A stretch of 64,000 nucleotides of DNA from Streptococcus downei MFe28 (GCF_900459175.1 NZ_UHFA01000002.1:310001-374000); one strand, 5' to 3'. Positions 46,030-55,036 are shown, counted from the stretch's first letter. Numbers and translations are program-made. The notes: generated by a model not told the origin, from the letters alone.

Positions 46030-46187
46030 ATACTCAATGAAAATCGAAATTAGCCGAGGCAACGAACCGAAGACAGCTCAAAAGGTCTGGGAGACCTTTT
46101 GAGGCTGGAGATGCAGAAAGCCTCGCTTTCCTCAGTAAGTACGGCAAGGTGAGTTAACGACGGAAAATTTTGATTTTCGAAGAGTAT
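46030..46187. repeat. MITE-like intergenic repeat, copy 4
   Basis: Ends ATACTCAATGAAAATCGAAA and GATTTTCGAAGAGTAT are inverted repeats. The interior holds the hairpin CTCAAAAGGTC / GACCTTTTGAG. It matches the reverse complement of 31346-31448 on both sides of that hairpin. Confidence 0.8.
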
Positions 46188-46342
46188 AAAAAATAAAAAG
46201 CCTAGACAAAAGGGAAACTTCTGTCAGGCCAAGAAGATAATAGAGATAAAAGGCAGGTCGTTAAAGGGGCAAAGTCGGTTGACAATCCTGTAAAGGTAAA
46301 ACTTGAAATAGTGCTCAAAGGCTGTATCAACGGGATTTTGGC

Positions 46343-46972
46343 TTAGAAAAGATGTAAAGCATATTTACAGATAAAGAGTAGGGGAATGATAACACTCCAA
46401 AAAATCAGCCCAACCGTACGAGCAACTGGATTCTTCCACCAGAGAAAGTCATCCTTGGAGCTAGAAGTTCCGTCTCTACGAGATAGAGGGATATTCCTAG
46501 TCAAGGGATACTTCTTATCAAGACGGTCCTTCCAAATGGTCTTGCGGATATACTTGGAAACCGTCAACCCAGCTAGAAAGAGAAAGACCCAAAGCAAGCT
46601 AATGACAACTTGTAGGACTTCACCCCTAATCAGATTGATAAGACTTGCTAGGCCAACCATCAGGAAAATGTAGGCCAGGCGAAAGATGGAAAATAGCTTA
46701 TTCTCAGCATGGCGTTTTTCTAGCTGACTGGCCTGCTCATCAGCGTAGGTCGAAATTTCTGCCATCTTTTGGCTATCGTCACTTGATTTAAAGAGCTCCT
46801 TAATAGAAAGCTCTAAGGCATTGGCAACTAGGCCAAGAGTTTCTAGGCTGGAATCATCGCCCCTTTCAATTCGTTGAATCGTTCTGACGCTGAGACCCGT
46901 TTCTTCTGCCAAGCGTTCTTGGGTCCAACCTCTTTGTTTGCGAAGAGTCGCGACAAGTGTTTTGTTTTCCAT
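46343..46972 (-). CDS. XRE-family regulator with three membrane helices
   Basis: 209 residues. The N-terminal HTH (1-62) is NKTLVATLRKQRGWTQERLAEETGLSVRTIQRIERGD. A linker leads to hydrophobic helices at about 93-111 (IFRLAYIFLMVGLASLIN), 118-135 (LQVVISLLWVFLFLAGL) and 187-205 (AVRTVGLIFWSVIIPLLFI). Membrane-tethered XRE proteins of this type are common in streptococci, but their ligands are unknown. It lies alone, with no obvious regulated partner. Confidence 0.82.
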   Translation of the reverse strand: MENKTLVATLRKQRGWTQERLAEETGLSVRTIQRIERGDDSSLETLGLVANALELSIKELFKSSDDSQKMAEISTYADEQASQLEKRHAENKLFSIFRLAYIFLMVGLASLINLIRGEVLQVVISLLWVFLFLAGLTVSKYIRKTIWKDRLDKKYPLTRNIPLSRRDGTSSSKDDFLWWKNPVARTVGLIFWSVIIPLLFICKYALHLF

Positions 46973-47303
46973 ACTATAAAAGTCCTTTCAATTTACAAAG
47001 AGCTCTAAATTTAACCAGGTTAAAAAGCTTTATCTAAGTTTTCAATGAAATCTTTGCTCTGTTAACTGAAGCTCTTTTGCTTTTTGTTTACGGTCCTAGT
47101 ATAGCTATTCAGCAAATATTTGAGAACGACAGAAAGGCGACAATAACCCGACAAAAGCCCGACAGGTCGCTGTCACGAGGAAGAGAAGACTGACCCAACC
47201 CTATTCGACTTTACAAATCCTGTCAAGTTAGATAGGAAGGGCAGGGCGGTAGAAAGTCATTACTATAGGGTTTTCATCCATCAATAATAGCTTTACAGCC
47301 CTG
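46973..47303. other. 331-bp intergenic region
   Basis: Upstream region of the XRE gene. It contains a purine-rich cluster with repeated GACAA/CCCGACA units (47130-47175), but no gene and no clear terminator. Nothing further recognised. Confidence 0.4.
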
Positions 47304-47918
47304 TCAATCCTTGTCAGCCTTCAAAATCTCAATAAAACGGGCCGTAAACTGAGCCGTCATGCCCCAAAGATTTTCTCCGCCTAAATCGTAGAAGAGAACC
47401 TGACGTTTATCCTTGCCAAAATTATAGTTAGAGCCATTGGGAATGCGCCCAAAAGGAAAATTAGCAGCAGGTTTAGGGGTGGCCGTTAGATTATAAGTCT
47501 TGGGCTTGGTCATCAGCAAGGCATCCAGAGGTAGGGTAAAAAGCCTTTCAACCTCGCTAGGGCTTGGCTGGATGGACTGCCAATCTCCCAAAATTTTCCC
47601 AACAAAACAGCGGATAGTCCGTCCGTGGTGCACAAAATAATCAATCTCCCCCATAAGCTCAATTTGCGAGCTGGGAATATTTAATTCCTCACTGGTTTCT
47701 CGAATGGCGGCTTCTTGGAAACTTTCGCCAGGCTCTAGCCGTCCCCCTGGAAAGGAAACTTCCCCCGGTTGGGAAATATGTCTACTGCGAATTTGATAGA
47801 GAATCTGCCAGCCCTGGCTCTTTTCACCCCAAACTAGGGGGAGTAAGACAGCAAAGCTCTGCTTTTGACCCAGAGGTTTGGGCTGATAATTTTTTATCCG
47901 CTCTAAAATATTCTTCAT
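47304..47918 (-). CDS. Nudix hydrolase, CoA pyrophosphatase type
   Basis: 204 residues from ATG 47918 (AAAGGG upstream; 12 further codons are open but lack a ribosome site). It carries the CoA-specific motif before the Nudix box (IRSRHISQPGEVSFPGG), and the box itself, GGRLEPGESFQEAAIRETSEEL, fits Gx5Ex5[UA]xREx2EExGU with Asn in place of the last Gly. Such enzymes cleave CoA or its oxidised derivatives to 3',5'-ADP and phosphopantetheine. The active-site glutamates are intact. Confidence 0.88.
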   Translation of the reverse strand: MKNILERIKNYQPKPLGQKQSFAVLLPLVWGEKSQGWQILYQIRSRHISQPGEVSFPGGRLEPGESFQEAAIRETSEELNIPSSQIELMGEIDYFVHHGRTIRCFVGKILGDWQSIQPSPSEVERLFTLPLDALLMTKPKTYNLTATPKPAANFPFGRIPNGSNYNFGKDKRQVLFYDLGGENLWGMTAQFTARFIEILKADKD

Positions 47919-48093
47919 ATAATATCCCTTTTTTCTCTTTGCTGCTACCATCATATCATGTTTTCGCTTTCTTTTATAGAGAATTAGGCATTTTCAAAAT
48001 ATATATAAAAATTATATATTTTTTATTGACATATCTTGCTGATTCTTTTATACTTAATGTGTAAAATAAATATATATCAACAAGGAGGTGCCT

Positions 48094-48420
48094 ATGTATT
48101 TTCCGGTATCATCCATTCTCATCGAATTTCTGATTTTAGCCATTATAGAAAAAGGAGATTCCTATGGTTATGAGATTAGTCAAACCATTAAACTCATTGC
48201 TAATATTAAGGAATCAACGCTCTACCCCATTCTTAAACGGCTGGAGAAGGCTGGCTATGTCACAATCTATAGTCGGGAATTCCAAGGACGACGACGTAAA
48301 TATTATTCCATCACGCCCCAAGGGCTGAACCAGTTAGAGCAAAGAAAGGCGGATTGGCGGAATCATATTTCAACCATCGACGGCATTATCGAAGGGAGTA
48401 TCAGACATGACAAGAAATGA
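48094..48420 (+). CDS. PadR-family transcriptional regulator
   Basis: 108 residues from ATG 48094 behind AAGGAGG. It is a winged HTH of the PadR type: SILIEFLILAIIEKGDSYGYEISQTI, then STLYPILKRLEKAGYVTIYSREFQGRRRKYYSITPQG. It overlaps the next gene by 14 bp. PadR, DUF1700 and DUF4097 genes form a recurrent Firmicute operon linked to envelope stress, and the PadR protein usually represses its own operon. A -35 TTGACA (48027-48032) with TATACT near 48050 lies upstream. Confidence 0.92.
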   Translation: MYFPVSSILIEFLILAIIEKGDSYGYEISQTIKLIANIKESTLYPILKRLEKAGYVTIYSREFQGRRRKYYSITPQGLNQLEQRKADWRNHISTIDGIIEGSIRHDKK

Positions 48421-48979
48421 CTACTTAAAGCAGCTGGATAAACACCTGAAAAAGTTACCCCAGCAGGATTACCAAGAAGCCATGGATTACTTCACGGAAT
48501 ACTTTGATGAAGCTGGGCCTGAAAATGAGGCCCAAGTCATCCAAGAGCTGGGCAGTCCCAAGGAGGCTGCTAAGGAAATTATCAATAATATCCTAGATGA
48601 AAAATCTGAGCGTGATTTCGGTAATTCTAAATCGCGCCTGGCCTTGATTTGGATAGCCATCCTAGCCTGCCTCTTCAACCCCTTTGGCTGGGCCCTCATT
48701 GCCATCATCTTTTCTCTCTTGCTAGTTGGTTTTGCCGTGATTTTTACCTTTTTCATCCTAGGCATCGCTGGTGCAATCTCTGGGGTTGCCATCTTTATTG
48801 ACGGTTTAACTTACTTGGGCTCAACCTGGTCTGGTGGACTGCTCGGCATCGGCATGGGAATGGTCTTCGCAGGCCTTGCTTGTCTGCTTGTTTTGGCAAC
48901 GACTGAAGCTTCCCGTTGGATTGGGCGAGGAAGCGTTGGCATCGCTCGCTGGGCGATTAGGAAGGGAAAACGATCATGA
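48407..48979 (+). CDS. DUF1700-family membrane protein
   Basis: 190 residues. The cytoplasmic N-terminus has NDYLKQLDKHLKKLPQQDYQEAMDYFTEYFDEA, then QVIQELGSPKEAAKEI, the DUF1700 signature that resembles a short helical protein-binding domain. Three or four membrane helices follow (LALIWIAILACLFNPFGWAL, AIIFSLLLVGFAVIFTFFIL, MGMVFAGLACLLVLAT). It overlaps PadR by 14 bp and the DUF4097 gene by four (ATGA). Function unknown; it probably acts with the DUF4097 protein at the membrane. Confidence 0.9.
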   Translation: MTRNDYLKQLDKHLKKLPQQDYQEAMDYFTEYFDEAGPENEAQVIQELGSPKEAAKEIINNILDEKSERDFGNSKSRLALIWIAILACLFNPFGWALIAIIFSLLLVGFAVIFTFFILGIAGAISGVAIFIDGLTYLGSTWSGGLLGIGMGMVFAGLACLLVLATTEASRWIGRGSVGIARWAIRKGKRS

Positions 48980-49854
48980 AAAAATGGAAAAAAGTGACAT
49001 TAATTTCTGGGATTGCTTTAATCCTTTCTGGAGCTGTCATTGGCTACATCGGACAGGTCAGTGGTGGCCTGGACGGCATTCTCCAGGAAAACCGCGGTCA
49101 GGTTAGCCATGTGGAAAAGAAGTTAGACCAGTTTGATAAAATTGATTTAGAGGGAAATTACTATGATATCCAGGTCAAAACAACGACCGATAAGGAGGCT
49201 AGCATCTCCTACTATACCAGCAAAAAAGCCACGGTTGACTTCAAGGTCACAGACAAAACCTTAAATCTCAAGCAGTCAACTAAGGGAGGGGTTCATTTCT
49301 TCAATCTATCACTCCTAGCTGATCTTGCTAATCATAAAGCCGAAAACTTGAATACCATTGTGATTTCCCTACCAAAGGGACAAAGCCTCACTAGTATCAA
49401 GAGTAAACTCTGGACTCATGGCTTAAAACTAGATAATCTTACGGTCAAGCGACTTGATGCTGATGTTGATACTGGCAGTTTATCCATTAACAGTTCTACT
49501 ATCGGAGCTGGACAAGCCCAACTTGATACAGGAGCTATCGATATTGAAAATTCACAAGTATCCAACTTCTCTATGACCAACGGCACTGGTAGCATTGACA
49601 TCAGTGATGTCACCCTAACTTCGAGCAAGATTTCGGTTGACACCGGTAGCCTAAATGGAGAAAACTTAACCTTTAAAAAGGATAATCAGATTTCCGCTGA
49701 TACAGGCAGCATTGACCTTAGTCTCAAAGATTACCATCTCACCGTATCCAGTCATGCCGATACAGGTAGTTCCAACATCAGTGATAAACTCATTCCTTCA
49801 AAAGAGAATTTCTTAGATCTCAAGGCCGATACTGGCAGTATCAATCTTGAGTAA
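48976..49854 (+). CDS. DUF4097-family beta-helix protein, membrane anchored
   Basis: 292 residues. An uncleaved signal or anchor helix lies at about 8-26 (LISGIALILSGAVIGYIG), followed by an extracellular DUF4097 domain related to LiaG. The C-terminal half repeats a DTGS-type motif about seven times (VDTGSLSI, LDTGAIDI, GTGSIDI, VDTGSLNG, ADTGSIDL, ADTGSSNI, ADTGSINL), as expected for stacked beta-helix coils. Last gene of the PadR operon; a terminator follows within 10 bp. Probably an envelope sensor or adhesin-like component. Confidence 0.9.
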   Translation: MKKWKKVTLISGIALILSGAVIGYIGQVSGGLDGILQENRGQVSHVEKKLDQFDKIDLEGNYYDIQVKTTTDKEASISYYTSKKATVDFKVTDKTLNLKQSTKGGVHFFNLSLLADLANHKAENLNTIVISLPKGQSLTSIKSKLWTHGLKLDNLTVKRLDADVDTGSLSINSSTIGAGQAQLDTGAIDIENSQVSNFSMTNGTGSIDISDVTLTSSKISVDTGSLNGENLTFKKDNQISADTGSIDLSLKDYHLTVSSHADTGSSNISDKLIPSKENFLDLKADTGSINLE

Positions 49855-49860
49855 GTAGTA

Positions 49861-49894
49861 AAAGAGCTTGACGAAGTTGTCAAGCTCTTTTTAT
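49861..49894 (+). terminator. Terminator of the PadR operon
   Basis: Arms AAAGAGCTTGAC (49861-49872) and GTCAAGCTCTTT (49879-49890), then TTATA. Perfect 12-bp stem, also usable by the converging gene at 49916. Confidence 0.85.
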
Positions 49895-49915
49895 ATTCTC
49901 TCAATACTGTGTCAA

Positions 49916-52354
49916 CTAGCGGTCATCCTGTTGACGGTAAATAAGCAAGCCCAAAATCATGGCGCCCACCATAAAGGCTAGTAAGGTCGTAAGTTCTCGT
50001 CCCACATCACCTGTTAGGGATATGGTCTTACGTAAGCCTAAAACCGAATAGGACATAGGCAGGTAGGGCTGAACGATTTTAAAGAATTTTGGACTAAGCT
50101 CGATTGGATAGGTTCCTGCGCTGGATCCTAGTTGTAAGAGCAGGATAATGAGGCTGGCAAAGGAACCATACCTTTGATCCCAACCGACCAAGGCAGTTAC
50201 AAGGGCCATCAAAGCCCAGGCCGCAAAAAGGGTGACCAGATAGGTCTTGCCGGTGTAGTTAGGGTGAACACCAATGGCTTGAACCGCAAAGAAAAGAATC
50301 GTAGCCGAAGCCGTCGCAATTAAACCATTAATCAAGAGTTTGTTTTTGGCCCAGGCAAAGCGATTTCGAGGCTCATTACCAGAGAGAGCCTTGGCAAAGA
50401 TTACATTGGCTGAAAGGGCAACAACCATCAGGGCAACTGACATCATGTAGGGAGCCATACCAACCCCATTGGTTTCCACGTTATCCTTATCCGTATGTTT
50501 TACGTTTAGGGGTTGGGCCACTGCCTTAGCATTAGTTGGTTTTACGGAAACCACATCTAATTGACCCTTAGCCTTTGCCAAGGACTTAGACAAGGTATCC
50601 GCACCAGTTGACAGGGTTGACAAGCCACTTGTCAAACTGGCACTTCCCTGAGCTAACTGGCTAGCGCCTGAAGACAGCTGATTGGCACCAGAAGCTAATT
50701 GGTCGGCACCACTGGTTAATTGGCCAGAATTGCTGGACAATTGATTGGCCCCATTAGCTAGGGTTGAGGTGGCATTGCTCAAGGTTGACACCCCTGTCGC
50801 AAGCTGAGAAGAACCACTTGCCAACTGACTCTGCATGGTCCCAATTCCACCAGCCACCTCTTGACTACCAGGGAGAACCTGTTGAGAGAGGGTCGTGTTA
50901 AGGGTGGACATGCCAGACTCTAAGCTGGACAGGCTGGTAGCAGCCCCTGGCAGAAGAACATTAGCTTGAGCCGCTAGAGTGCTAAGATTAGTTTGCAGAC
51001 CTGACAAATCTGGAGTGGTTGCTGCTGGTGTCATCGCATTGCTTGTCGTTGTCGTGCTATTTGTCGTTCCGATATTAGCAAGGCTGGTTTCCAAGCCTTG
51101 GACAGTAGCAATCAGACCACTGACATCGACCGAACTAGTACTAGACTGAGGAGCATTGTTAGTGATGGCCCCAGAAATTTCTGCCTGTTGCTCAGGAGTC
51201 AAGGACTGATAGGCCGAGGTCGATTGGACTGCTGCCAACTGACCAGAAGTATCAGCCGTGGTAGTGCTGGTCCCTGTACCAGATAAGGATTGCAATTGCG
51301 TCTCCAAACTAGCCAGACTGGTTTGCAGGCTAGAAAGGTCTGGTGCTGTTGAGGTTTGGCTTGTTGTCGGTGTGCTAGTTTGAGAAGTTGTTGTCCCTCC
51401 CATCTGACTGACACTTTGATTAAGCGTTTGGATGGCTGAATTGAGGGCTGGCAGGGCCGCAATAATCTGGTCAATTTGAGTTTTTTGCTCTGGAGATAAA
51501 CCAGTATTAGTGGCTAACTGATTGATGCCTGTTGCTAGCTGATTGGCCCCTGTGACTAAAGGTTGAGCAGAATCTGCTCCAGAAGAAAGGGCAGAAACGC
51601 CATTAGACAAACTTCCCATATTGGCATTCATAAGGTTGAGGCCAGCAGATAGCTGCTCAACACCACCAGCATAGGTCTGTAAACCTGAATTTAGGCTACC
51701 GGCTCCAGATGCCAGGGTTTGGGTTGACGTTGACAGGAGGTCAAGATTGTCTCCCAAGGTCTGACTGCCTGATTTAGCCGAGTCCGCACCCGTCGCTAAG
51801 GTGCTACTGCCATCAGCTGCCTGACTCATTCCTCCTTGCAACTTAGTCATACTTTGAAAAACAGCTTGCGTATAGGTTTGAGTCAGAGAGTTTGAAACAC
51901 TAGACTCCAACTTAGACATGGCCGAATCACTCATCTTGGAGGCAACGAAACTTCTACCCTTGGTGGTTTGATAGTTAATTTGCATTTTCTTTGGATGGGC
52001 AGTCATCAAGGTGGTAGCATTTTGGGAGAGCTCCTCTGGTAGGGTCACAACCATATAATAATCACCGTGATTTAATCCTTTTTCAGCCTCTGATTGTGAG
52101 ACAAAATGATAATCCAAGCTATCATTTTCAGCCATATTCCGAACCATATTCTTACCGATGGTCAGATCTTTACCGTTGAATTTAGCGGCCTTATCCTGAT
52201 TGACAACCGCGACCGGCAGGTGGCTGACATTCCCATAAGGGTCCCACATGGAACTTAAGAAGATAACATTATAGAGCATGGGCACCAGGGAAACCCCAAA
52301 AATAGTTACCCAGACTACTGGTCTTTTTAGAATAGCTTTGATTTCTTCTCGCAT
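49916..52354 (-). CDS. YhgE/Pip-type membrane protein
   Basis: 812 residues. One membrane helix follows a basic start (about 13-32, VWVTIFGVSLVPMLYNVIFL). A large extracellular region begins with the Pip N-terminal domain (HLPVAVVNQDKAAKFNG) and continues as a very long Ser/Thr/Ala/Leu heptad region (repeats of the type LASGANQLSSGASQLAQGS). Several helices lie near the C-terminus (MMSVALMVVALSANVIFA onward). The family includes phage infection protein and YhgE, and is related to ABC-2 permeases and EsaA. The role is probably export or envelope assembly. It is divergent from a TetR gene that very likely represses it. Confidence 0.88.
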   Translation of the reverse strand: MREEIKAILKRPVVWVTIFGVSLVPMLYNVIFLSSMWDPYGNVSHLPVAVVNQDKAAKFNGKDLTIGKNMVRNMAENDSLDYHFVSQSEAEKGLNHGDYYMVVTLPEELSQNATTLMTAHPKKMQINYQTTKGRSFVASKMSDSAMSKLESSVSNSLTQTYTQAVFQSMTKLQGGMSQAADGSSTLATGADSAKSGSQTLGDNLDLLSTSTQTLASGAGSLNSGLQTYAGGVEQLSAGLNLMNANMGSLSNGVSALSSGADSAQPLVTGANQLATGINQLATNTGLSPEQKTQIDQIIAALPALNSAIQTLNQSVSQMGGTTTSQTSTPTTSQTSTAPDLSSLQTSLASLETQLQSLSGTGTSTTTADTSGQLAAVQSTSAYQSLTPEQQAEISGAITNNAPQSSTSSVDVSGLIATVQGLETSLANIGTTNSTTTTSNAMTPAATTPDLSGLQTNLSTLAAQANVLLPGAATSLSSLESGMSTLNTTLSQQVLPGSQEVAGGIGTMQSQLASGSSQLATGVSTLSNATSTLANGANQLSSNSGQLTSGADQLASGANQLSSGASQLAQGSASLTSGLSTLSTGADTLSKSLAKAKGQLDVVSVKPTNAKAVAQPLNVKHTDKDNVETNGVGMAPYMMSVALMVVALSANVIFAKALSGNEPRNRFAWAKNKLLINGLIATASATILFFAVQAIGVHPNYTGKTYLVTLFAAWALMALVTALVGWDQRYGSFASLIILLLQLGSSAGTYPIELSPKFFKIVQPYLPMSYSVLGLRKTISLTGDVGRELTTLLAFMVGAMILGLLIYRQQDDR

Positions 52355-52365
52355 TTTCTTCCTCT

Positions 52366-52462
52366 TTTTTAGACACTTTGTCCATAATTTTACTATAATA
52401 TATTATACAAATACATGATATTTTTTCAAGTTTACTATCTTATATTTTAGACACCTTGTATA
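52366..52462. promoter_or_regulatory. Two TetR-type operators in the divergent promoter region
   Basis: Two similar sites, TTTAGACACTTTGTCCA (52368-52384) and TTTAGACACCTTGTATA (52446-52462). Both have the imperfect palindrome TAGACA-N3-TGTNYA. They flank the AT-rich promoter stretch, about 78 bp apart, with one near each start codon. This fits a TetR repressor controlling both genes. Confidence 0.65.
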
Positions 52463-52484
52463 CTATTGTTTAAAAGGAGTTAGC

Positions 52485-53027
52485 ATGCCAAAAGACAATC
52501 GAAAAGTTCGCACCCGTCAAGCTTTACAGAAGGCTATGGTTGAATTACTGGCCGAAAAAGATTTTGATGCCATTACGACCAGTCAGCTAGCCAAAACAGC
52601 CGGTATCAGCCGTTCAAGCTTTTATACCCATTATAAAGATAAATACGATATGATTGACCAGTACCAGCAGGCAATTTTCAATAAGCTGGAGTATGTCTTT
52701 GATAAAAACCATATGGATATAGAAGCTACTCTACTAGAAATTTTTGAGTTTTTGGATAGGGAATCCCTCTTTGCTACCCTGATTACCCAAAATGGCACAA
52801 AGGAAATTCAAAACTTTATCCGCAACCACTTGCAAAGGTTGATTTCCTCAGATTTCTACGACAGTGGCCTGACTCCCCAAAGAACCTCGCTGGAGCGACT
52901 CTATAATAGTGTCTATATCAGCCATGCCATGTTTGGTATCTATCAAATGTGGATTACCCGCGGCAAGAAGGAGAGTCCCAAGCAGATTACTAAGCTCCTC
53001 GTGAACCTACTCCCTCCTCTGGATTGA
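52485..53027 (+). CDS. TetR/AcrR-family repressor of the YhgE-type gene
   Basis: 180 residues, ATG 52485 behind AAAGGAG. The HTH is KVRTRQALQKAMVELLAEKDFDAITTSQLAKTAGISRSSFYTHYKDKYDMI. The C-terminal domain has the TetR_C_8-like pattern LFATLITQNGTKEIQNFIRNHLQR, then SHAMFGIYQMWITRGKKESPKQI. It is divergent from the YhgE/Pip gene with paired operators between them. TetR proteins in this arrangement often answer to fatty acids or membrane stress; the ligand here is unknown. Confidence 0.9.
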   Translation: MPKDNRKVRTRQALQKAMVELLAEKDFDAITTSQLAKTAGISRSSFYTHYKDKYDMIDQYQQAIFNKLEYVFDKNHMDIEATLLEIFEFLDRESLFATLITQNGTKEIQNFIRNHLQRLISSDFYDSGLTPQRTSLERLYNSVYISHAMFGIYQMWITRGKKESPKQITKLLVNLLPPLD

Positions 53028-53580
53028 TATGGAAACCCAACTGGCAGTCATTAAAATCAGAAAGCTCGAAAGAACAAAAACCAGCTAGTTCAGAAAGCTG
53101 CAAACTTTTATGGAAGAAAGTAGTGCGAGTTAAATAGCTGGAGCTTTGCCCCAACCCACAAAACCGGACTAGTTCACCCATTGTCCATACTAGCAATTGT
53201 AAACCTCAAAAACCCTTGCCCGTTTGGACAAGGGTTAATTGATTTGTGGAACACAGTTTTCGCTTTTGTTTAAACGGCATCAATAGCTCTAAATTCGGCT
53301 TTGCCATTCTGGCTCACTTCACTAAGAACTATAAAAGAGAGCGGGACCAAAATCGCGATTTCCCAGAAATCGATTTACCTCACTCTTTAATTTCAAGGTT
53401 TAAGAGAGTCCCTACAGTAGTCGCCATTTTGCGAACTACTGGGCTCTCTTACTTAGTTTCCCTTTCAAACTATCATCGAGTTTGAAACGGATCTGTCGCG
53501 GGAAGTCTAGTCTATCCCCAGACTATCCTCGCTTTCCCGTTTCAAGGCTCGGGATAAAAAGGTACACTGAACCTTTTTAT

Positions 53581-53709
53581 TTCCCACCTCCGCACAGTTG
53601 ATATTGGTTTTCTCCAAGGGTTTCCCAGACCCTTGGACCTATCCCTTCCTAGCAAGGGATAAGGACTTCCAATCAACCGCTGCGTTAGTGTGTCTAATGC
53701 TGAAAAAGA
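53581..53709. repeat. Structured dispersed repeat, copy C (inverted)
   Basis: The reverse complement gives ACGCAGCGGTTGATTGGAAG, TCCTTATCCCTTGCTAGGAA, TCCAAGGGTCTGGGAAACCC and ATCAACTGTGCGGAGGTGGG, matching copy B with scattered changes. Several changes leave stems paired. It abuts the rpsD terminator. Confidence 0.72.
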
Positions 53710-53738
53710 AAAAAAGTTAAGGACTTTTGTCCCTAACT
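53705..53738 (-). terminator. Terminator of rpsD
   Basis: Read leftward: AGTTAGGGAC (53729-53738), AAAA, GTCCTTAACT (53715-53724) and a long T-rich tail. One G-U pair. Confidence 0.85.
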
Positions 53739-53756
53739 CCTTCTTGATTTGTAAAA

Positions 53757-54368
53757 TTAAAGCATCTTGTTGTAGAATTCAACAATCAGCGCTTCGTTGA
53801 TTTCTGGGTTAATTTCATCACGTTCTGGCAAACGAGTCAAAGAACCTTCAAGTTTTTCTTCATCAAAAGATACAAAGGCTGAACGACCAACGGTTGCTTC
53901 AACAGCTTCTAAGATTGCTGGAACCTTAGCTGATTTTTCACGAACAGAAATCACTTGACCTGGAGTAACACGGTAAGATGGGATATCAACGCGCTTTCCG
54001 TCAACAAGGATGTGACCGTGGTTAACGAATTGACGTGCTTGACGACGAGTTGTTGCCAAACCGAGGCGGTAAACAACGTTGTCCAAACGACGTTCCAAAA
54101 GAAGCATAAAGTTGTAACCAAGAGTTCCTTCTTTAATCTTAGTAGCTTGAACGAAAAGGTTACGGAATTGTTTTTCACCTAGACCATAAGTGAAACGCAA
54201 TTTTTGCTTTTCAGCCAACTGCATACCATATTCAGAAAGTTTACCACGATGGTTAGGACCGTGTTGACCTGGTACGTAGTTACGACGTGCCAACTCTTTA
54301 CCTGTACCTGTAAGAGACAAGCCAAGGCGACGGGATTGTTTCCATGATGGACCTGTATAACGAGACAT
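53757..54368 (-). CDS. rpsD: 30S ribosomal protein S4
   Basis: 203 residues. It binds 16S rRNA early in 30S assembly. The N-terminus [20 protein letters not shown] and the S4 domain [42 protein letters not shown] are clear, and it ends [12 protein letters not shown]. It stands alone with a strong promoter, a leader of about 150 nt and its own terminator, as usual in Firmicutes. AGGAGGAC precedes the ATG. Confidence 0.98.
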   Translation of the reverse strand: MSRYTGPSWKQSRRLGLSLTGTGKELARRNYVPGQHGPNHRGKLSEYGMQLAEKQKLRFTYGLGEKQFRNLFVQATKIKEGTLGYNFMLLLERRLDNVVYRLGLATTRRQARQFVNHGHILVDGKRVDIPSYRVTPGQVISVREKSAKVPAILEAVEATVGRSAFVSFDEEKLEGSLTRLPERDEINPEINEALIVEFYNKML

Positions 54369-54522
54369 AAAAATGTCCTCCTCTAAAAATAAAATTTTTG
54401 AGGAAATAACGTTTTGAGCAAACCTAATTCGTGCAGATGCCCTTCGCCTAAACAGCCAAGGTTACTGGTATTTCAGGAAATCTGTTGACGAGCTTTATTT
54501 TGCTCTGCTATTATTTCACACG
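54369..54522 (-). promoter_or_regulatory. rpsD 5' leader, possible S4 autoregulatory RNA
   Basis: About 150 nt of untranslated leader between the promoter and rpsD. It contains several short helices (for example GAGC-AAAATAAA-GCTC) and an A/T-rich hairpin just before the ribosome site. Firmicute rpsD leaders bind S4 and repress translation. The position and length fit, but I cannot confirm the structure by eye. Confidence 0.4.
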
Positions 54523-54528
54523 AAGATT

Positions 54529-54557
54529 AGTATAGCATAGAAACAAAAACCTGTAAA
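54529..54557 (-). promoter_or_regulatory. rpsD promoter
   Basis: Read leftward: -35 TTTACA (54552-54557), 17 bp, -10 TATACT (54529-54534) with TG one base before it. A strong extended promoter. Confidence 0.75.
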
Positions 54558-54752
54558 GCTCTAAATTCCATAAGGGGCGGAAAGTTCCTTCCTATCAAAC
54601 CTTCTTAACTTAATAATCCTTCCAATATTAGGAAGAAAAAGTGGCCTGATTGAGTATCAGGCGAGAGAGTAGACAGTAGATTTACAGTTCTGTCAAGTCT
54701 GTAAAGTAAGGGTTACAACTTTGACAAAAGAAAAAAGCCCTGGGTTGGCTCT

Positions 54753-55031
54753 TTAATCTTCGTCAAAATAGCGAATGAGACTCTTTTGGGTCAAAATATC
54801 TGAGTAAGTGTAGGATTCTACGTAGGTGTTGCTGATTTCACCAGGTTGACTGGCCTGGTCACTATACTCAACGATAAAAAGGGAAGGATAAACCTCAATC
54901 AGACGACCAACCTTCGTTTTTTCCCGTTTGCGTCCATGATCCAGAGTCATTTCAACCTCTTGGCCTTCATGGTTTTTAACATCTTCTTTAATTTTTTTCA
55001 TTTTAGCAACATCTGCAAATGCATCACTCAT
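54753..55031 (-). CDS. veg: Veg-family protein
   Basis: 92 residues: SDAFADVAKMKKIKEDVKNHEGQEVEMTLDHGRKREKTKVGRLIEVYPSLFIVE matches Veg, a small basic SH3-like protein that stimulates biofilm gene expression in Bacillus subtilis. It starts 5 bp after dnaB on the same strand. It is usually found near dnaB in streptococci. Function here inferred only from family. Confidence 0.88.
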   Translation of the reverse strand: MSDAFADVAKMKKIKEDVKNHEGQEVEMTLDHGRKREKTKVGRLIEVYPSLFIVEYSDQASQPGEISNTYVESYTYSDILTQKSLIRYFDED

Positions 55032-55036
55032 GTTTT

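Larger units (their letters stand above)
53028..53756. other. 729-bp intergenic region with structured repeat C
   Basis: No supported gene. The segment 53337-53372 (AGCGGGACCAAAATCGCGAT) matches the outer hairpin of repeats A and B. 53552 has the shared TTTCAAGGCTCGGGATAAA, 53581-53709 is the core of repeat C in reverse, and the rpsD terminator follows. A 79-codon frame at 53246-53485 is read through the repeat and is chance. Confidence 0.6.

Noticed and set aside
50550..51850. Repetitive short units that could suggest a CRISPR or tandem repeat array
   Set aside because: They encode the Ser/Thr/Ala/Leu heptad region of the YhgE/Pip protein; units are irregular, in frame and without spacers.
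53246..53485. 79-codon rightward frame
   Set aside because: Read through the structured repeat arm; no ribosome site and no similarity I recognise.
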